Source: Jannaschia donghaensis
GTDB lineage: Bacteria > Pseudomonadota > Alphaproteobacteria > Rhodobacterales > Rhodobacteraceae
Direction of reading: 5' to 3'
DNA length: 64,000 nucleotides
Assembly (NCBI RefSeq): GCF_001403795.1
Contig: NZ_CXSU01000012.1
Span: 1,316,555-1,380,554, forward strand
How positions within the stretch are numbered: position 1 is the first letter of the stretch; each line of letters begins with the position of its first letter. Shown here piece after piece: positions 1 through 8,519 of this stretch. The notes below the pieces were generated by a model. It did no database searches, was not told the DNA's origin, and saw only the letters and a program-made list of their open reading frames with translations. A program made the position numbers and the translations under genes.

Positions 1-566
1 AGCACACCCTTGGGTGTTCCGGTCGTGCCCGAGGTATAGATCATCATCGCCGGATCTTCGGCCCGCGTCTGGACCGGCGCGGGGACCGGCGCGACGGCGT
101 TCCAATCGTCCACGTCGATCATCGCCGCCATATCCGGCAGATGCAGGTCGGCAAGCCGCGTCAAACCGGCACCGTCCGTCATCACCGCCTTCGCCCCGGA
201 ATCGCGCAAACGGTACTCCAGCGCCTCGGGTCCAAAGAGAGAGAAGAGCGGCAACGACACCGCGCCCAGCTTCATCGCCGCGAAATGTGCGACCATCACC
301 TCCGCCCGCTGCGGCAGAAGGATCGCGACCCGGTCGCCGCGCCTCACGCCACGCAGGGCAAGCAGGGCCGCCAACCCGTCCGACGCCGCCTTCAGCTGAC
401 CAAAGGTCCAGACGCGCCGCCCGTCAGACAGGTCAATGATCGCCGTGCGGTCCGGCTCCGCCTCGGCCCAGCTGTCGCAGCAGCCTTGCGCGATGTTGAA
501 CGTCGCGGGAATGTCCCACCGGAACCCCGCGCGCATCTCGGCCCAGGGGGCCAGCGCGGGGATCAT
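1..566 (-). CDS. AMP-binding acyl-CoA synthetase, 5' part
   Basis: This is the N-terminal part of an ATP-dependent acyl-CoA synthetase, which activates a carboxylic acid to acyl-AMP and then acyl-CoA. The window ends inside the gene, so about 189 residues are visible. The translation begins MIPALAPWAEMRAGF, passes a region typical of the family (FGQLKAASDGLAALL, then RRGDRVAILLPQ) and reaches the phosphate-binding signature MIYTSGTTGTPKG just before the edge. The ATG at 566 is chosen; an in-frame TTG at 578 would add four residues. The N-terminal style resembles medium-chain or aromatic acyl-CoA ligases of the ACSM type, but the substrate cannot be told from this fragment. The gene lies 16 bases downstream of the lipoprotein gene on the same strand and may be co-transcribed with it. 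Confidence 0.9.
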   Translation of the reverse strand, partial: MIPALAPWAEMRAGFRWDIPATFNIAQGCCDSWAEAEPDRTAIIDLSDGRRVWTFGQLKAASDGLAALLALRGVRRGDRVAILLPQRAEVMVAHFAAMKLGAVSLPLFSLFGPEALEYRLRDSGAKAVMTDGAGLTRLADLHLPDMAAMIDVDDWNAVAPVPAPVQTRAEDPAMMIYTSGTTGTPKGV

Positions 567-582
567 GCGGCGCGTCAACGCC

Positions 583-1077
583 CTATCCGGTCGTCGCCAG
601 CGTCACCGGGAACAGGCCGACCAGCGGCAGGCCCAACGCCTGCAACGCCGACAGCGAAATCTGAGGTCCACCCGCGCCGCCCAGCGGGCGCAGGGTGACG
701 GCGATCGCGTCGCCGTCCGATGTGCGCACGGTCCCGGGCGTGTCCTGTGTGACCAAAGCCGATTTGACCCAAAGCCCCGTTTCCGCCGGACTGCCCAGCG
801 CGACGGTCACGGTGCCCAACTCGCCCCCGGCGGGGGCCGATGCGGCAACGTCGCGCGCCTGGGCCTTTTCGGCCTCCGACACGGTGTCCAGCGCTTCGGG
901 CCGCGTGGCCGGCCCCGCCAGCGGGCTTGTCACCGTGGCACCCGTCGGCACGGGGGTCGGCACCGCCGGATCGACGGTCGGCGCGGGGTCGCCCGATCCA
1001 CCGCCCACGCGATTCAGCAGCGGTATGTCAGCACAGCCCATCGCAAGAAGCGGGAGGATAAAAACGAAGCGGTTCAT
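583..1077 (-). CDS. Small predicted lipoprotein, function unknown
   Basis: A 164-residue protein with an export signal and a lipobox: MNRFVFILPLLAMGC, with Cys15 as the expected lipidation site. A Pro/Thr/Val-rich linker follows to about residue 60, then a short C-terminal region (about 85-164) with alternating hydrophobic residues ending in GLPLVGLFPVTLATTG. No catalytic motif is visible. The protein is probably anchored to the inner leaflet of the outer membrane, or to the inner membrane facing the periplasm. It stands upstream of the acyl-CoA synthetase on the same strand and divergent from moaA. Small lipoproteins of this kind occur in Rhodobacteraceae; from memory some carry a misleading 'galactarate dehydratase' label, for which nothing here gives support. 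Confidence 0.75.
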   Translation of the reverse strand: MNRFVFILPLLAMGCADIPLLNRVGGGSGDPAPTVDPAVPTPVPTGATVTSPLAGPATRPEALDTVSEAEKAQARDVAASAPAGGELGTVTVALGSPAETGLWVKSALVTQDTPGTVRTSDGDAIAVTLRPLGGAGGPQISLSALQALGLPLVGLFPVTLATTG

Positions 1078-1185
1078 GAAGGCTCTCCAGGCACGAGTCG
1101 GTTCACTCTAGCGGACATGCGGGTGGTGTCAGCCCCGCACCGTCTGCCACTTGTGACTGCGCGGCCCGGCGCGTAGCCTTTGGAT

Positions 1186-2187
1186 ATGACAGCCCCCCTG
1201 ATCGACCCCTTCGCCCGCACGATCGACTACCTGCGGGTCTCGGTAACGGACCGCTGCGACTTCCGCTGCACCTACTGCATGTCCGAACACATGACCTTCC
1301 TGCCCAAGCGCGACTTGCTCACGCTGGAGGAGTTGGACCGCATGTGCTCCGCCTTCGTGCGGATGGGCGTGCGCAAACTGCGCATCACCGGGGGCGAGCC
1401 ATTGGTCCGCAAGGGTATCCTGACCTTCTTCGACAGCATGTCACGCCACCTCGGCGACGGCCTGGACGAACTCACCCTCACCACCAACGGAAGTCAGCTG
1501 GAACGCTTTGCCCAGCCGCTTTGGGATGCGGGCGTGCGGCGGATCAACGTCTCGCTCGACACGCTGGACCCGGTCAAATTCAAGGAAATCACCCGCTGGG
1601 GCAGCCTCGACAAGGTGCTGGCGGGCATCCGCGCCGCGCAATCGGTCGGCATGCGCGTCAAGATCAACGCCGTCGCGCTCAAGAATTTCAACGACGTCGA
1701 ACTCTTCGATCTGCTGGCCTGGGCCGCGCGCGAAGACCTGGACCTGACCTTCATCGAGGTCATGCCCATGGGCGACATGGGCGAAGTGCAGCGCCTGGAC
1801 CAATACTGGCCGCTGCGGGATCTGCGCGCGTCCCTGGCCGAACGGTTCACCCTGACGGAACTGGCCTACAAGACCGGCGGCCCCGCCCGGTATTTCGAAG
1901 TCGCGGAAACCGGCCAGCGCATCGGCTTCATCACGCCGCTGACCCATAATTTCTGCGAATCGTGCAACCGCGTCCGCGTCACCTGCACCGGGGAATTGTT
2001 CATGTGCCTGGGCCAGGAAGACATGGCCGACCTGCGCGCCCCGCTGCGCGCCTCCGAAGCCGATGCCGGGCTGGAGGATGCGATCCGCGCCGCAATCGCC
2101 CGCAAGCCCAAGGGCCACGACTTCGATTATTCGCGCCAGGACGTCGCCGGCCAGATGTCGCGCCACATGAGCCATACGGGCGGATGA
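1186..2187 (+). CDS. moaA: GTP 3',8-cyclase MoaA (molybdenum cofactor synthesis)
   Basis: A radical SAM enzyme that rearranges GTP to 3',8-cyclo-7,8-dihydro-GTP, the first step of molybdopterin synthesis. The N-terminal cluster motif has Cys24, Cys28 and Cys31 (CDFRCTYC), followed by [11 protein letters not shown]. The second cluster is held by Cys257, Cys260 and Cys274 ([10 protein letters not shown]...FMC). The chain ends in Gly-Gly, the C-terminal pair found in functional MoaA. Length (333 residues) is normal. The ATG at 1186 is preferred over an in-frame TTG two codons upstream. The next gene starts inside the stop codon (ATGA), so translation is coupled. Cofactor made here could serve the molybdenum hydroxylase encoded at 12.5-16.4 kb. 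Confidence 0.97.
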   Translation: MTAPLIDPFARTIDYLRVSVTDRCDFRCTYCMSEHMTFLPKRDLLTLEELDRMCSAFVRMGVRKLRITGGEPLVRKGILTFFDSMSRHLGDGLDELTLTTNGSQLERFAQPLWDAGVRRINVSLDTLDPVKFKEITRWGSLDKVLAGIRAAQSVGMRVKINAVALKNFNDVELFDLLAWAAREDLDLTFIEVMPMGDMGEVQRLDQYWPLRDLRASLAERFTLTELAYKTGGPARYFEVAETGQRIGFITPLTHNFCESCNRVRVTCTGELFMCLGQEDMADLRAPLRASEADAGLEDAIRAAIARKPKGHDFDYSRQDVAGQMSRHMSHTGG

Positions 2188-2813
2188 CGACCCACGACAC
2201 GCTTGTCGATCGTGCGGCCCGGCAGGCGCTGACCGTGCTGGGCGGCTTCACCGAAGATGGCCGCACCACGGTCCTGCTCGGCCCCGACCCCGACCGGTTC
2301 TGGCCCGCGTTGCAAGCCGCGCCCGAAAGGGACCTGCCCAACCCCGTCGACACCTGGTCCACCCGCGTCGTCACCGCCCTGGCCGACGATCTGGGCGCGC
2401 AGGCGCGGTTCCCCTTTGGACAGCCCCTGCAACCGTTTTTGACTTGGGCGATGAACACCGGGCGCTGCCACATCTCGCCCGTGGGCATGTTGGTCCACGA
2501 CACGCAGGGCCTGATGGTCAGCTTTCGGGGCGCGCTGCTGTTCGACCATGAAATCGCCTTGCCCGCCGCGCCGCCCAAACCCTGCGACACCTGCACGGCC
2601 CCCTGCCTGACCGCCTGCCCGGTCGATGCCCTGGGGCCCGACGGCTACGACTTGCCGGTCTGCCACGGATGGCTCGACGATCCGCGCAACACCTGCATGG
2701 ACCGGGGCTGCGCCGTGCGCCGCGCCTGCCCCGTGTCGCAACCGCGCCCCGACGCCCAATCGGCCCACCACATGGCCAGCTTCCACACCACCGAGAGAGG
2801 GACCGACCGATGA
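2184..2813 (+). CDS. Cys-rich 4Fe-4S ferredoxin-like protein
   Basis: A 209-residue protein starting [16 protein letters not shown] at an ATG that overlaps the moaA stop. The C-terminal third carries [13 protein letters not shown], a CxxCxxxCxxxCP pattern that binds a [4Fe-4S] cluster, followed by further cysteines in [17 protein letters not shown] that could hold a second. The N-terminal two thirds show no motif I recognise. The gene is coupled to moaA upstream and, by another ATGA overlap, to the phosphatase gene downstream. It might supply electrons to a radical SAM or other redox enzyme, but that is only inference from its position. The cysteine layout recalls the C-terminal ferredoxin domain of epoxyqueuosine reductase; no cobalamin-binding region was seen. 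Confidence 0.8.
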   Translation: MTTHDTLVDRAARQALTVLGGFTEDGRTTVLLGPDPDRFWPALQAAPERDLPNPVDTWSTRVVTALADDLGAQARFPFGQPLQPFLTWAMNTGRCHISPVGMLVHDTQGLMVSFRGALLFDHEIALPAAPPKPCDTCTAPCLTACPVDALGPDGYDLPVCHGWLDDPRNTCMDRGCAVRRACPVSQPRPDAQSAHHMASFHTTERGTDR

Positions 2814-3283
2814 AACTCATCCTGTTGCGGCACACGAAATCCGACTGGACCGATCCCGCGCAGCAGGATCGGGATCGCCCGCTCAACGACCGGGGCCGCG
2901 CCGCCGCGGCCGAGGTCGGCAAATGGCTGACCTCGCGTGGCTATCTGCCCGACCTCGTGCTCTGCTCCGATGCCGTGCGCACGCGCGAGACGTTCGCCGC
3001 CCTGGACCTGCCCGACACGACCGTGGACCACCGCGCAGACCTTTACCTGGCCGACGCCGACACCATCCTGGCCCTCGCCCGCGCGCAGACCGCCGCCTGC
3101 GTCCTCATCGTCGCCCACAACCCCGGCATCGCCGAGGCGGCAACGCAGGCCGTCGCCACCCCGCCCGTCCATACCGAATTCGCCCACTACCCCACCGGAG
3201 CCTGTCTGGTGGTCGACCTGACGGACGACCGGCCGGGCCGCCTCCTCGACTTCGTGGTGCCGCGCGACCTCGGGGTAACGTGA
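2810..3283 (+). CDS. SixA-type histidine phosphatase
   Basis: A 157-residue member of the histidine phosphatase superfamily. The phosphohistidine motif is near the N-terminus ([13 protein letters not shown], His8), and the second catalytic histidine is in VAHNPG. Short proteins of this form are SixA-like and dephosphorylate phosphohistidine or small phosphorylated ligands; the substrate here is unknown. The ATG overlaps the stop of the ferredoxin-like gene, and a purine-rich GAGAGAGG lies about ten bases upstream. It is the last gene of the moaA operon. About 80 bases separate it from a convergent gene. Confidence 0.88.
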   Translation: MKLILLRHTKSDWTDPAQQDRDRPLNDRGRAAAAEVGKWLTSRGYLPDLVLCSDAVRTRETFAALDLPDTTVDHRADLYLADADTILALARAQTAACVLIVAHNPGIAEAATQAVATPPVHTEFAHYPTGACLVVDLTDDRPGRLLDFVVPRDLGVT

Positions 3284-3362
3284 CGCAACACACCCGGCCC
3301 AATCGGTCGATGTCCGGCTTGCCGGCGGGACCGATGCCGCGCCCTCGTGGCCGGTGCGCCGC

Positions 3363-4112
3363 CTAACTCTCGTCTTGGCGAAGGACGATCGGTTCGGGTC
3401 GCTCCATCCGGCACAGGATACCGCTGCGCACGGCTTCGGGGACGCCCTTCAAGGCTAGGTCCCGGAAACCGGGCAAGACGAAATCGTCCGCACGGCCATA
3501 ATCGACGGCATACCCCAGATCCTCGAAGGACGCGATCGACATCCGGCTCAACGGTCGGCCGGTTCCCGACAGAAAGCCGGTCAGCAATTCGTCCCCGAAG
3601 ATCAGCTCCCGCCAATGCCCGTCCCGTGTCCCTGCTCCGCCGGTGTTGGCCACCGGCACGGCCGAACCGCCGTCCGCATCAAGAAGCGCGAATTCCCGCG
3701 ACGCCGCCGGCCCGATGAAACGTGGGTCGATCGACCCCGCACCCGCGATCAGGTTCCTGCGCGACCACAGCGTTCCAAAGCCAAGAACATGGGCCATTTC
3801 GTGCAGGATCACGTCTTCGAAACTGCCGGCGCCTTCAAGATCGACCACATCCGCCCGGTCGAATTCCATGACCCCGATCAACGGCAATTCAGATCCTGCT
3901 CGCAAGACGGTCGGCCCCGCGCGCCCCAGGACGCCTTCGGCCCCGTCTATGTCCACGACCGAGGCATCGATCCGCATCCCGGTGATGGTCACACCTTCGT
4001 ATGTGATGGGGTCGAATTGCGTGGTTATGATCTCGTCCCACCTGACGGCGGCCCGCTCGAAGACCGCGCGCCGGGCCGCAGGGAAGTCTCCGGAAAATGA
4101 CAATGTGATCAT
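3363..4112 (-). CDS. Leishmanolysin-like zinc metalloprotease
   Basis: A 249-residue protein with the metzincin zinc motif HEMAHVLGFGT (His104, Glu105, His108). A distant third ligand is probably His166 in GTRDGHWREL, and SRMSIASFEDLGY supplies the Met-turn. This arrangement matches the leishmanolysin (M8) fold of bacterial proteins. The start at MITLSFSGDF gives no signal peptide or membrane segment, which is unusual for a family that is mostly secreted or repeat-linked. Export could be signal-less, or an N-terminal region may have been lost, since 463 gene-free bases lie upstream. The gene is convergent with the phosphatase gene. Confidence 0.8.
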   Translation of the reverse strand: MITLSFSGDFPAARRAVFERAAVRWDEIITTQFDPITYEGVTITGMRIDASVVDIDGAEGVLGRAGPTVLRAGSELPLIGVMEFDRADVVDLEGAGSFEDVILHEMAHVLGFGTLWSRRNLIAGAGSIDPRFIGPAASREFALLDADGGSAVPVANTGGAGTRDGHWRELIFGDELLTGFLSGTGRPLSRMSIASFEDLGYAVDYGRADDFVLPGFRDLALKGVPEAVRSGILCRMERPEPIVLRQDES

Positions 4113-4575
4113 GAGCGACGGTCCTCACGCGGCCTGGGTCACAAAAGCGTAGCAAAGACTTCGCAGGCCGCGATACCGCGCCCCGTTTTTTCGGCAAGGG
4201 GACGCTGACCACGGGCGTCCCATCCGCTGACAAGCGCCGATCAGCTCAGGGGTGGCCTAATATCGTTCCTCGACCGTCTGCTGGACGAGGCGCTCCCGTC
4301 CCGGCTCGATAGGACCGTACGTGGGGCGATCCGGTTGCCGCCTGTATCAATCTTCGAAATTCACTGACCGCCGCGACCGCATCTTCGCACTGCAAGCTGC
4401 GCTCTCAATCACTCGGAAAAACAGCAGCGCACCATTCCGCTCTGCTCCGACCCTTTCGGTGCGATCCGATACGGGTGACGTATATCCGACGTAGATCACC
4501 CGTAGATCACCCATGGATTGGACCCTGCCGAACCGACAAAGATAGGGAAGATTTCCCGCGCGCTCTGCCCCCGGG
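4113..4575. other. Gene-free region
   Basis: No convincing gene is seen on either strand. The stretch is less GC-rich than its surroundings around 4330-4510. It holds a direct tandem duplication of an 11-base unit, gtagatcaccc, at about 4490-4512. A 63-codon open frame at 4475-4666 has no recognisable product and runs into the end of the lrp-type gene, so it is not called. The region must hold the promoter of the leishmanolysin-like gene. It could be a decayed gene, but no protein remnant was recognised. Confidence 0.5.
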
Positions 4576-5055
4576 TCAGACCGGCAGCGCGGTGCCCGTC
4601 TTGATCTCCTCCATCGACAAAAGCGCGGTCACGTTGAACACCCGCACCTCTGAAATCAGCGCCTGATAGAACACGTCATAGGCCCGCGCATCCGCGACCC
4701 GCACCTTCAGGATATAGTCGATTTCACCCGCCAGCCGGTGCGCCTCCTGCACTTCCGGCCGGGCGCGCAGGGCGGCCAGGAAGGTCCGCTGCCACTCCGC
4801 CTCGTGCTCGGACGTGCGGATCAGAACGAAGAAACAGGCATCCAGACCAATGGCCTGCGGGTCGACCACCACGGTCGACGGCCCCATCACCCCGGCCTCC
4901 CGCATCTTGCGAATGCGATTCCAGACCGGCGTCTTCGACGACCCCACCTGACGTGCGATTTCATCCAGCGATTGCCCGGCATCCGCCTGCAATGCGCGAA
5001 GGATGTTCCGGTCCAACTCGTCCAATCGGGCAGGCTTTCGGGTCTGGGCAGTCAT
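4576..5055 (-). CDS. Lrp/AsnC family transcription regulator
   Basis: A 159-residue regulator of the feast/famine family. The N-terminal winged helix-turn-helix is clear (LDELDRNILRALQADAG, then SLDEIARQVGSSKTPVWNRI), and the C-terminal RAM/AsnC domain includes EIDYILKVRVADARAYDVFY. The ATG at 5055 is preferred to an in-frame GTG three codons upstream, because the GAAAGG upstream sits eight bases before the ATG but directly abuts the GTG. It is transcribed divergently from cysG, with about 117 bases between the two starts. That position suggests control of the sulfur-assimilation operon, probably with a cysteine- or amino-acid-type effector. This is inferred from context only. Confidence 0.93.
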   Translation of the reverse strand: MTAQTRKPARLDELDRNILRALQADAGQSLDEIARQVGSSKTPVWNRIRKMREAGVMGPSTVVVDPQAIGLDACFFVLIRTSEHEAEWQRTFLAALRARPEVQEAHRLAGEIDYILKVRVADARAYDVFYQALISEVRVFNVTALLSMEEIKTGTALPV

Positions 5056-5126
5056 TCGGAACACCTTTCTATTTGAGAAAGTATTATCGCGGCAACGTCC
5101 CTGTTACCACCGCTCCTCTGTCCAAA

Positions 5127-5147
5127 ATACAGAACGATGTTCTATAT
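5127..5147. promoter_or_regulatory. Inverted repeat, candidate Lrp-type operator
   Basis: A near-perfect 21-base inverted repeat, ATACAGAAC-GAT-GTTCTATAT. Eight of the nine positions in each arm match. It lies between the divergent regulator and cysG, about 26 bases upstream of the cysG start, and is AT-rich within GC-rich surroundings. Lrp/AsnC proteins bind imperfect palindromes of about this size, so the neighbouring regulator is the natural candidate. An ATG inside the repeat (5137) is in frame with cysG but has no ribosome binding site. Confidence 0.55.
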
Positions 5148-5172
5148 CTACGACAGGAACCGGAGCCGCGCC

Positions 5173-6549
5173 ATGAACCACTTCCCCATCTTCCTCGCCC
5201 TAGAAGGCCGCCGAATCCTCGTCGCCGGCGGCGGTGACGCGGCGATTGCCAAGCTGCGGCTGCTGCTCAAGACGACCGCGCGGATCACCGTCGTCGCCGA
5301 AGATGCCGACCCCCTGATCGCGCAATGGGCGGCGGAAGGCCGGCTGACGCTGATCCCGCGCGCGCAGGAACCCGGCGATGCGCTGTGCTGTGTCATCGCC
5401 TATGGCGCGCACGAGGATGACGCGTTGGACGCCCGCACCTTGCGTCTGGCCGCCGCCGATGGGGCATTGGTGAACCTGGTCGACAACCTGCAGAAGTCGC
5501 AGTTCATCACCCCCGCCATCGTCGACCGCGATCCCGTCGTCATCGCCATCGGCACCGAAGGCGCGGCCCCCGTCCTGGCGCGCAAGATCAAGGCGGATCT
5601 GGAGGCCAGGCTGCCCGCACAGACCGGCCTTCTGGCGCGGATCGGGAAAACGTTCCGAAAAACGGCCGACATCCTGCCCATGGGCGCCGTCCGCCGCCGG
5701 TTCTGGGCCGAATACTACGACACCGCCGGCCCCCGCGCCGCCGACGCCGGAGAGGCTGCGATCCGCGCATCGCTCGATCTTCTGCTTGACAAACATGTGA
5801 ACGCCGAAGCGCGTCAAGGTCATGTCGATCTGGTCGGGGCCGGTCCCGGCGACCCAGACCTGCTGACGCTCAAGGCGCGCAAGGCGCTCGACCGCGCTGA
5901 CGTGGTGATCCACGACCGTCTGGTCACGCCCGAGATCCTGGAGCTCGCCCGCCGCGAGGCGCTGATCATCGACGTCGGCAAGGAGGGGTTCGGCCCCTCG
6001 ACCGCACAAGCGGACATCGACGCACTGATCGTGGAGCATGGGTTGAACGGCGCGCATGTGGTGCGGCTCAAGGCCGGCGATCCGACCGTATTCGGGCGGC
6101 TGGACGAGGAGATCGCCGCGCTGGAGGCCGCGGGCCTCAGCTATGCCATCGTTCCGGGTATCACCGCCGCCTCCGCCGCGGTTGCCACCATCGGGCAGAG
6201 CCTGACCAAGCGGAACCGCAACGGATCGGTCCGGTTTCTGACCGGTCACGACATGAAGGGCTTCGCCGATCAAGACTGGGCCGCGCTGGCCCGCCCCGGC
6301 GAGGTCGCCGCGATTTATATGGGCAAGCGGGCCGCGCGCTGGATGCAGGGTCGGCTGTTGATGCACGGCACCGCGCCCGCGACCCCGATCACGGTGATTG
6401 AAAACGCAAGTCGGGCGGATCAAAACATCCATGCCGCGACGCTGGCCACCCTGCCCGACACGCTGACGTCCGTGACCGGCCCCGCCGTCATCCTTTTCGG
6501 CCTCGCCCCCCGTGCGGCCAGCACTGCCCTGCAGGAGATCGCGCTATGA
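5173..6549 (+). CDS. cysG: Siroheme synthase CysG
   Basis: A 458-residue multifunctional enzyme that makes siroheme, the cofactor of the sulfite reductase encoded downstream. The N-terminal part (to about 205) is the precorrin-2 dehydrogenase/ferrochelatase domain, with the dinucleotide-binding RILVAGGGDAA. The C-terminal part is the uroporphyrinogen-III methyltransferase: VDLVGAGPGDPDLLTL, VVIHDRLV, VVRLKAGDPTVFGR and YAIVPGITAA. The ATG at 5173 is chosen because GGAG lies seven bases upstream; an in-frame ATG at 5137 falls inside the operator-like repeat. The stop overlaps the next start by four bases. Confidence 0.96.
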   Translation: MNHFPIFLALEGRRILVAGGGDAAIAKLRLLLKTTARITVVAEDADPLIAQWAAEGRLTLIPRAQEPGDALCCVIAYGAHEDDALDARTLRLAAADGALVNLVDNLQKSQFITPAIVDRDPVVIAIGTEGAAPVLARKIKADLEARLPAQTGLLARIGKTFRKTADILPMGAVRRRFWAEYYDTAGPRAADAGEAAIRASLDLLLDKHVNAEARQGHVDLVGAGPGDPDLLTLKARKALDRADVVIHDRLVTPEILELARREALIIDVGKEGFGPSTAQADIDALIVEHGLNGAHVVRLKAGDPTVFGRLDEEIAALEAAGLSYAIVPGITAASAAVATIGQSLTKRNRNGSVRFLTGHDMKGFADQDWAALARPGEVAAIYMGKRAARWMQGRLLMHGTAPATPITVIENASRADQNIHAATLATLPDTLTSVTGPAVILFGLAPRAASTALQEIAL

Positions 6550-6866
6550 GCCGCAATCGCCCCTTCACCCCCAAGGTGCTGACCGCCAATCTGCTGCGCG
6601 ACGGTGACGTCGTGTACTATACCGAAAGCGACCGCTGGTCGCTAAATCTGGCCGACGCCGAGGTGCTGGAAGACGAGGCCCATGCCCAGATGCGTCTGGT
6701 CGAGGCCGACGATCCCGCCGTTGTGGTGGGCGTTTACCTAGCCGACGTGATCCGCACCGACAGCGGCATCGCCCCCGCGCACTTCCGCGAAGATTTTCGC
6801 GCCGCCGGCCCCACCAACTACGACCATGGCAAGGCCCATGGTCAACGCCCCGGATCCGAGGTTTAG
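6546..6866 (+). CDS. DUF2849 protein of the sulfite reductase operon
   Basis: A 106-residue protein of the DUF2849 family, starting MSRNRPFTPKVLTANLL, with LRDGDVVYYTESDRWSLNLADAEV as its most distinctive part (split here by no gap). The family is found almost only between cysG and the sulfite reductase gene in alphaproteobacteria, so a role in assembly or function of sulfite reductase is likely, but no activity is established. The ATG overlaps the cysG stop (ATGA) and the stop lies only three bases before cysI. No signal peptide or membrane segment is seen. Confidence 0.88.
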   Translation: MSRNRPFTPKVLTANLLRDGDVVYYTESDRWSLNLADAEVLEDEAHAQMRLVEADDPAVVVGVYLADVIRTDSGIAPAHFREDFRAAGPTNYDHGKAHGQRPGSEV

Positions 6867-6869
6867 ACC

Positions 6870-8519
6870 ATGTATCACTATTCCGATTTCGACCGCGATT
6901 TCCTGGCCGAACGTAACGCCCAGTTCCGCGCGCAGGTCGAACGCCGTCTCGACGGCTCGCTCACCGAGGACGAGTTCAAGCCGCTGCGCCTGATGAACGG
7001 CGTGTATCTGCAACTGCACGCCTACATGCTGCGCGTGGCGATCCCCTATGGCACGCTGTCATCAGACCAGATGCGCGTTCTGGCCGAGCTGGCCGAGCGA
7101 TGGGACAAGGGCTACGGCCACTTCACCACCCGTCAGAACATTCAGTACAACTGGCCCAAGCTGACCGACATTCCGGACATGCTCGATCGGCTCTCTGACG
7201 TCGGCCTGCACGCGATCCAGACGAGCGGCAACACGATCCGCAACGTGACCGCCGACCATTTCGCCGGGGCGGCGGGCGACGAGGTGGCCGACCCGCGCCC
7301 CGTGGCCGAGCTGCTGCGCCAGTGGTCCACCGACCATCCGGAGTTCCAGTTCCTGCCGCGCAAGTTCAAGATCGCCGTGACCGGATCGGTGAATGATCGC
7401 GCCGTGACCCGCGCCCACGACATCGGCCTGCTGCTCAAGGAACAGGACGGCGTGGTGGGTGTGGAGGTCATCATCGGCGGCGGCCTGGGCCGGACCCCGA
7501 TGATCGGCAAGACGGTTCGGGAGTTTCTGCCGCTCGACGATTTGTTGCCCTACTGCGAGGCGATCGTCAGCGTTTACAACCGGCTGGGTCGGCGCGACAA
7601 CAAGTACAAGGCGCGCATCAAGATCACCGTGCACGAGAACGGGATCGACACGATGCGCGACCTGATCGAGGCGCGCTTCGCGGAGGTCAAGCCGCTGTTC
7701 TCCGGCGTCGACCGACAGATGCTCGCCGGGATCGAAGCGCAATTCGCGCGTCCCGACTTCGTCGCCAACACGCCCGCCCCGATCCTGGACCCGGTGCTGC
7801 AAAGTTTCGTGGACACCAACGTCACGGCGCACCGGCGTGACGACCACGCCATCGTCACCATCTCGATCAAGAAGCACGGCGAGACGCCCGGCGATGCCAC
7901 GACCGCACAGATGAATCTGATGGCCGACCTGGCCGATGCCCACGCTTACGGCGAATTGCGGATCAGCCATGAGCAGAACGTGATCCTGCCCCACGTCCGC
8001 CGCGACGCCCTGCCCGAATTGTTCGCAGCGCTCAAATCAGCCGGTCTGGGCACCGCTAACGTCGGGCTGGCCAGTGACATCATCGCCTGCCCCGGCATGG
8101 ACTATTGCGCGCTGGCGACGGCGCGGAGCATCCCGGTCGCCCAAGGCATCGCCACCCGCATCGACGAATTGAAGATCGAGCACGAAGTCGGGCACCTGAA
8201 GATCAAGATCTCGGGTTGCATCAACGCCTGCGGCCACCACCACGTCGGGCACATCGGGATCCTGGGCCTGGATCGTGCGGGGGTGGAAAACTACCAGATC
8301 ACGCTGGGCGGCGACCACACCCAGACGACAGTAATCGGCGAACGCGCCGGTCCCGGCTTCGCCTACGATCAGGTCGTGCCCGCCATCGAACGCCTGATCT
8401 TCGCCTATCTCGACGTGCGCCAATCAGCGGACGAAACTTTCATCGATACGTTCCGCCGCTTGGGCGCCGCGCCGTTCAAGGCCGCGCTTTACCCACAGGA
8501 GAAACAAGATGCCGCTTGA
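6870..8519 (+). CDS. cysI: Sulfite reductase hemoprotein (nitrite/sulfite reductase family)
   Basis: A 549-residue siroheme and [4Fe-4S] enzyme that reduces sulfite to sulfide with six electrons. Both ferredoxin-like half domains are present (for example GYGHFTTRQNIQYNWPKL). The cluster and siroheme ligands are Cys407 and Cys413 in CPGMDYC, and Cys450 and Cys454 in SGCINACGHHH. There is no flavoprotein subunit gene nearby. A ferredoxin-NADP reductase gene lies at the end of the operon, which suggests electrons come from ferredoxin. The neighbours (cysG, cysH, DUF934) favour sulfite over nitrite as substrate. The end overlaps cysH by 11 bases. Confidence 0.93.
   Translation: MYHYSDFDRDFLAERNAQFRAQVERRLDGSLTEDEFKPLRLMNGVYLQLHAYMLRVAIPYGTLSSDQMRVLAELAERWDKGYGHFTTRQNIQYNWPKLTDIPDMLDRLSDVGLHAIQTSGNTIRNVTADHFAGAAGDEVADPRPVAELLRQWSTDHPEFQFLPRKFKIAVTGSVNDRAVTRAHDIGLLLKEQDGVVGVEVIIGGGLGRTPMIGKTVREFLPLDDLLPYCEAIVSVYNRLGRRDNKYKARIKITVHENGIDTMRDLIEARFAEVKPLFSGVDRQMLAGIEAQFARPDFVANTPAPILDPVLQSFVDTNVTAHRRDDHAIVTISIKKHGETPGDATTAQMNLMADLADAHAYGELRISHEQNVILPHVRRDALPELFAALKSAGLGTANVGLASDIIACPGMDYCALATARSIPVAQGIATRIDELKIEHEVGHLKIKISGCINACGHHHVGHIGILGLDRAGVENYQITLGGDHTQTTVIGERAGPGFAYDQVVPAIERLIFAYLDVRQSADETFIDTFRRLGAAPFKAALYPQEKQDAA

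Noticed and set aside
2000-2596. A 198-codon minus-strand frame opposite moaA and the Fe-S gene
   Set aside because: It covers the ends of two clearly conserved plus-strand genes and shows no domain.
4475-4666. A 63-codon frame in the gene-free region
   Set aside because: No ribosome binding site, no similarity recognised, and it overlaps the end of the Lrp-type gene.
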